Below, one piece after another: positions 5,871 through 8,041 of a DNA stretch of 8,041 nt; position 1 is the first letter of the stretch, and every line of letters starts with the position of its first letter. A program made the position numbers and the translations under genes. Source of the DNA: DATATB01 sp036268995 (GTDB lineage Bacteria; Planctomycetota; Planctomycetia; Pirellulales; PNKZ01); NCBI GenBank assembly GCA_036268995.1, contig DATATB010000120.1:1-8041 (forward strand), read 5' to 3'. The notes below the pieces were generated by a model that saw only the letters and a list, made by a program, of their open reading frames with translations, was not told the DNA's origin and did no database searches.

Positions 5871-6107
5871 ATGGCAGGCGAAAATCTCGACTTATCGAGC
5901 GACGGCCTCCCGAGTCCGGCTCCGCGGGATGGCCGGACGGGACGGAACTTCGTGGGCATCCATTTCGCCTGCTGCGACGTCTATAGCCGGATCTACTTGG
6001 CCGCGGACCGGGCCGCCTATCAGGGCAACTGCCCCCGATGTGCGAAGCCGGTGCTGATTCGCGTCGGGCCGGGCGGGACCGATTCGCGGTTCTTCACGGC
6101 CTATTGA
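5871..6107 (+). CDS. Small cysteine-pair (zinc-ribbon-like) protein, 78 aa
   Basis: The product has a disordered polar N-terminus (1-22), then a compact domain RNFVGIHFACCDVYSRIYLA, then GNCPRCAKP and an end rich in glycine (VGPGGTDSRFF). Cys34-Cys35 and Cys54-x-x-Cys57 could make a four-cysteine zinc site, although the first pair is adjacent rather than CxxC. I recognise this layout (HFACC...CPRC...RxGPGGTDSRFF) as a planctomycete-type conserved small protein without assigned function; this is from memory. The frame is open far upstream, but that part lies antisense to the membrane-protein gene. ATG 5871 leaves the conserved domain whole; ATG 5811 is an alternative adding 20 residues. A structural, nucleic-acid-binding or redox role are all possible. 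Confidence 0.75.
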   Translation: MAGENLDLSSDGLPSPAPRDGRTGRNFVGIHFACCDVYSRIYLAADRAAYQGNCPRCAKPVLIRVGPGGTDSRFFTAY

Positions 6108-6568
6108 GGCGCCTCGCCAAGCCAACCACCGGATAGAATTGGCACGGGTCTCGAAGCGACCATCTGCCCGGAACCAAGCGGGATGGATTCGCGAAGACGG
6201 CCACTCGTCGTGTGGCATCTTCGATGGGGTTGGCCGCCTTCGTTCGCTCGTATCCGACCTGCCGGCTCTTCGAGCCAGGTAGCCGAGGGACTCATGCGAT
6301 GGCTCAGAATGAAAATGGCGAAGGCGGCCACTTGTCGCGCCATCTTCGGTCAAGTTGGTCATCTTCGGGCAAGATGGCCATCGTCAGTCAAGGTTGACCC
6401 ACGGAACCAACGAAGCCCTTTTTTGTATCGCAGCCGGGCGGCGGCGGACCATCGAAGGGCGCCCAAACTGCCAAGGTTCGGAAGTTGAGAAAGCTGGGGT
6501 AGTTCGGAGTCGCCTTTTCGGATACCTTCCGCTCGCGAGTTTTTAGCTTCAGCGATCGATTCGCCCCT
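6108..6568. other. Non-coding interval (461 bp) with degenerate short repeats
   Basis: Frames on both strands here give low-complexity, arginine-rich products without motifs or ribosome binding sites, so I call no gene. The stretch contains many related phrases of the type (g)gccatcttcgg, near 6159, 6220 and 6340-6390, of which three form a clean 19-bp tandem array. A GAGGCGCCTC palindrome lies right after the stop at 6107. A T6 run at 6419-6424 follows only a weak 4-bp stem (GGTT/AACC), not enough to call a terminator. Confidence 0.5.
6336..6392. repeat. Three tandem copies of a 19-bp repeat
   Basis: The copies are 6336-6354 (CGCGCCATCTTCGGTCAAG), 6355-6373 (TTGGTCATCTTCGGGCAAG) and 6374-6392 (ATGGCCATCGTCAGTCAAG). 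They share the frame nnggccATCttCgGtCAAG with a strict 19-base period and end in CAAG each time. A period of 19 is not a multiple of three, which argues against a coding repeat. Looser relatives occur further left in the same interval. This could be an array of protein-binding sites, a replication-slippage minisatellite, or the remains of a larger repeat. Confidence 0.7.
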
Positions 6569-7060
6569 ATGGATTACGAAGTACAACGCTGCACGCGGCG
6601 CTGCGCCGCAAGCGGGCGCGAATTCGCCGAAGGCGAGGAATTCTATTCCGTGCTCGTCGCCGAAGGGAGCGAAGTGCGGCGTTACGACTATGCAATCGAG
6701 GCCTGGAGCGGCGCGCCGGAACAGGCGCTCGGTTCTTGGAAGTCGCGAATGCCGACGCGCGAAGCCAACGCGGCGAAATCGAAATTGGCGCCGAGCGAGG
6801 TCATGCTGCAATTGTTCGCCGAGCTCGAAGAGGCGCCCGACAAGCAAGACATGCGGTACGTGCTGGCGCTGTTGATGATCCGCCGGCGAATTCTGCGGCT
6901 GGAAGAGACCCTGCACGAAGGGCCCGCGGGCGAGGTGTTGGCGCTGTATTCGCCGCGAGACGAGAACCTTTACCGCGTGCCGGTCGTAATGCCTGGCGGG
7001 GCCCGCGCTCAAGAGATTCAAGAGGAATTGGGTAAGCTGTTGTTCGCGAGCTCGTCGTAA
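6569..7060 (+). CDS. Planctomycete-type conserved hypothetical protein, 163 aa
   Basis: The product is soluble, with no signal or membrane segment. Residues 1-30 contain YEVQRCTRRCAASGREFAEGEEFYSVL, with Cys8 and Cys12 in a possible metal site close to CAASGR. A basic and aromatic part follows (RRYDYAIEAW, GSWKSRMPT). Residues ~75-112 are helical (SEVMLQLFAELEEAPDKQDMRYVLALLMIRRRILRLEE) and the C-terminal ~45 residues look like a small beta sheet (GEVLALYSPRDENLYRVPVVM) with a final helix. I recognise this arrangement as a recurrent planctomycete protein of unknown role, from memory only. The ATG at 6569 has no good ribosome binding site, but codon use and the conserved beginning right after it support it. 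The long minus frame across it is a shadow. The next gene follows 180 bases on, past a strong hairpin. Confidence 0.85.
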   Translation: MDYEVQRCTRRCAASGREFAEGEEFYSVLVAEGSEVRRYDYAIEAWSGAPEQALGSWKSRMPTREANAAKSKLAPSEVMLQLFAELEEAPDKQDMRYVLALLMIRRRILRLEETLHEGPAGEVLALYSPRDENLYRVPVVMPGGARAQEIQEELGKLLFASSS

Positions 7061-7072
7061 GACTGTTTGCAA

Positions 7073-7085
7073 TTTGAAATTCAAA
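7073..7085. repeat. 13-bp AT-rich palindrome TTTGAAATTCAAA
   Basis: A perfect palindrome around a central A, directly touching the left arm of the 28-bp inverted repeat and 12 bases past the preceding stop codon. It may be part of the same element or an operator-like site. Confidence 0.5.
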
Positions 7086-7176
7086 CTGTAGGGAACGCCC
7101 TCCGTGGCGTTCCACGATCTGCGAGGGGACGTCGCGCGGCCGATCCACGGAACGCCACGGAGGGCGTTCCCTACAG
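7086..7176. repeat. Perfect inverted repeat with 28-bp arms (MITE/REP-like or terminator hairpin)
   Basis: Arms 7086-7113 (starting CTGTAGGGAACGCCCTCC) and 7149-7176 (ending GGGCGTTCCCTACAG) are exact reverse complements around a 35-base spacer. The arms are themselves partly symmetric (GGAACGCC...GGCGTTCC). Such perfection over 28 bp cannot be chance and suggests recent dispersal, like REP/BIME or miniature inverted-repeat elements, possibly moved by a RAYT or transposase acting in trans. The GTAGGGAACGCC...CGTGGCGTTCC type of sequence seems familiar to me as a dispersed planctomycete repeat, from memory and unverified. Sitting between two same-strand genes, its RNA would fold into a very stable hairpin able to stop transcription. 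Confidence 0.9.
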
Positions 7177-7195
7177 ATGTTGAGAACAGCATTAC

Positions 7196-7217
7196 CGGTT
7201 TTGTTTGTCAAAAACCG
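7196..7217. other. Stem-loop CGGTTTT/AAAACCG upstream of the lipoprotein gene
   Basis: A 7-bp perfect stem (7196-7202 and 7211-7217) with an 8-base loop lies 24 bases before the GTG start at 7242. It could be a weak bidirectional terminator (T4 on one side, A-rich on the other) or a leader structure. No supporting partner is seen. Confidence 0.35.
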
Positions 7218-7241
7218 ATCAGAATTTTCGGAGTACGGATC

Positions 7242-8041
7242 GTGGCTCGACAGGCGCATTTTTGGCTGTTGCTCTCGGTGCTGCTGGTCTCGGCCAGCGG
7301 CGCCAGTTGCCCGCAATTCCTGTACATGAACCGGCCCTCCGGGCCGCGCGTGCTGCCCGCCACGGCCTCGATGAACGACGTGATTCAGGTCGTCAACGCG
7401 AACACCAGCCGCGTGCAATCGATCTACACGAACAACGCCAATATCAGCGTGCCGTTCATGTCCTCATTGCGGGCGCAAATCGCGATCGAGCGGCCCCGGC
7501 GGCTCCGTCTGTGGGCCGATACGATGCTGACCGGCCCCGAGGTCGATCTGGGCAGCAACGACGAGATCTTTTGGTTCTGGGCCAAACGCAGCCCGCAGCC
7601 GGCCGTGTTCTTCTGCCGGCACGACCAGTTCGCCAACAGCGCCGCCCGCAACCTGTTGCCGGTCGAGCCGGAATGGCTGATCGAGGCCTTCGGGCTGACG
7701 ACGCTCGATCCGAACGTCCAACATCGCGGGCCGACGGCCGTCGGCGGACGGCTGCGGATCGATACGCCGCTGCAAACGGCCAACGGGCCGATGAGCAAAG
7801 TGACGTTCGTCGACGAGTCGCAAGGCTGGGTCTTGGCTCAGCATTTGTACGACGCGCAGAACCGGTTGGTGGTCAGCGCCCTTTCCAGCAATCATTGGCG
7901 CGATCCAGAAACGGGCATCGTGCTGCCCACGCGAATCGAATTGCAGACGCCGGCCAGCGCGACATCGTCGCAGTTTTCGCTGCGGCTTGAAATGCGCGAC
8001 CTGCAAGTCAACAAACCCCAGAACCCGCAGTTCTGGACGCT
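7242..8041 (+). CDS. Exported, probably lipid-anchored LolA-like protein (3' end outside the window)
   Basis: Starting at the GTG at 7242, with GGAG at 7230-7233, the frame stays open to the window end, giving 266 residues without a stop. The N-terminus ARQAHFWLLLSVLLVSASGAS-C is a signal ending in a lipobox-like GASC (Cys at about 23), although -3 is G rather than L. The mature part reads VQSIYTNNANISVPFMSSLR, AQIAIERPRRLRLWADTMLT, GPEVDLGSNDEIFWFWAKR, then CRHDQFANSAARNLLPVEPEWLIEAFGL, and later strands such as GRLRIDTPLQT and GWVLAQHLYDAQNRLVVSAL. This matches the half-barrel layout of LolA/LppX-like or DUF4292-type envelope lipoproteins, with a planctomycete-type GSNDEIFWFW signature. A shadow frame (ATG at 7205) overlaps it but has no such features. 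Role unknown; an envelope or lipid-carrier function is inferred from fold resemblance. Confidence 0.85.
   Translation, partial: MARQAHFWLLLSVLLVSASGASCPQFLYMNRPSGPRVLPATASMNDVIQVVNANTSRVQSIYTNNANISVPFMSSLRAQIAIERPRRLRLWADTMLTGPEVDLGSNDEIFWFWAKRSPQPAVFFCRHDQFANSAARNLLPVEPEWLIEAFGLTTLDPNVQHRGPTAVGGRLRIDTPLQTANGPMSKVTFVDESQGWVLAQHLYDAQNRLVVSALSSNHWRDPETGIVLPTRIELQTPASATSSQFSLRLEMRDLQVNKPQNPQFWT

Noticed and set aside
6336..6392. CRISPR array
   Set aside because: The 19-bp units abut with no spacers between them, and no cas genes are present.
6400..6424. Intrinsic terminator before the T6 run
   Set aside because: The only stem nearby is 4 bp and does not abut the T run.
6359..7192. 277-codon minus-strand frame
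   Set aside because: It runs antisense to the 163-aa gene, through the inverted repeat and the tandem repeats; composition is typical of a GC-rich shadow.

Overview
The window looks like chromosome from a planctomycete, most likely of the Pirellulales type. This is inferred from the moderately high GC with many cgaat/gcggcg-rich codons, the abundance of predicted exported or membrane proteins without well-known names, an ECF sigma/anti-sigma pair followed by a secreted protein, and two small cytoplasmic proteins (78 and 163 aa) that I recognise as planctomycete-type conserved hypotheticals. No rRNA, tRNA or CRISPR array is visible. Taxonomy is an inference: no marker gene is present.

Left part (1-3914, plus strand). 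A four-helix membrane protein with a C-terminal soluble domain (53-736) comes first, possibly translated from a leaderless transcript. About 480 bases of apparently non-coding DNA follow, holding several small hairpins and a plausible ECF-type promoter. Then comes a compact three-gene unit: ECF sigma factor (1215-1787), an overlapping membrane protein in the anti-sigma position (1759-2199), and a 391-aa protein with a signal peptide (2260-3435). A small 66-aa lipoprotein with a strong ribosome binding site stands alone at 3714-3914.

Centre (4025-5274, minus strand). A complete 1250-bp IS3-family insertion sequence has perfect 27-bp terminal inverted repeats, orfA (HTH plus leucine zipper), orfB (DDE integrase with D135, D195, E231) and an A7G slippery run joining the two frames. 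It has cut a minus-strand membrane-protein gene (5765-5244), whose last nine residues are now encoded by the IS end. I find no target duplication and no recognisable remainder of the gene on the far side, so the left flank was probably rearranged or deleted.

Right part (5871-8041, plus strand). A 78-aa cysteine-pair protein, a 460-base non-coding stretch with three copies of a 19-bp repeat, a 163-aa planctomycete-type protein, a perfect 28-bp-arm inverted repeat (MITE/REP-like or terminator), and finally an exported, probably lipidated protein that runs off the window edge. This last gene has a GTG start and no stop within the window.

How the genes work together: the only clear functional units are the sigma/anti-sigma/exported-protein module (a likely envelope-response switch) and the two-frame transposase. 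I see no convincing novel defence or biosynthetic system. The most worthwhile leads are the sigma module with its unusual anti-sigma, the 28-bp inverted repeat, the 19-bp tandem repeat, and the IS-made fusion/truncation.
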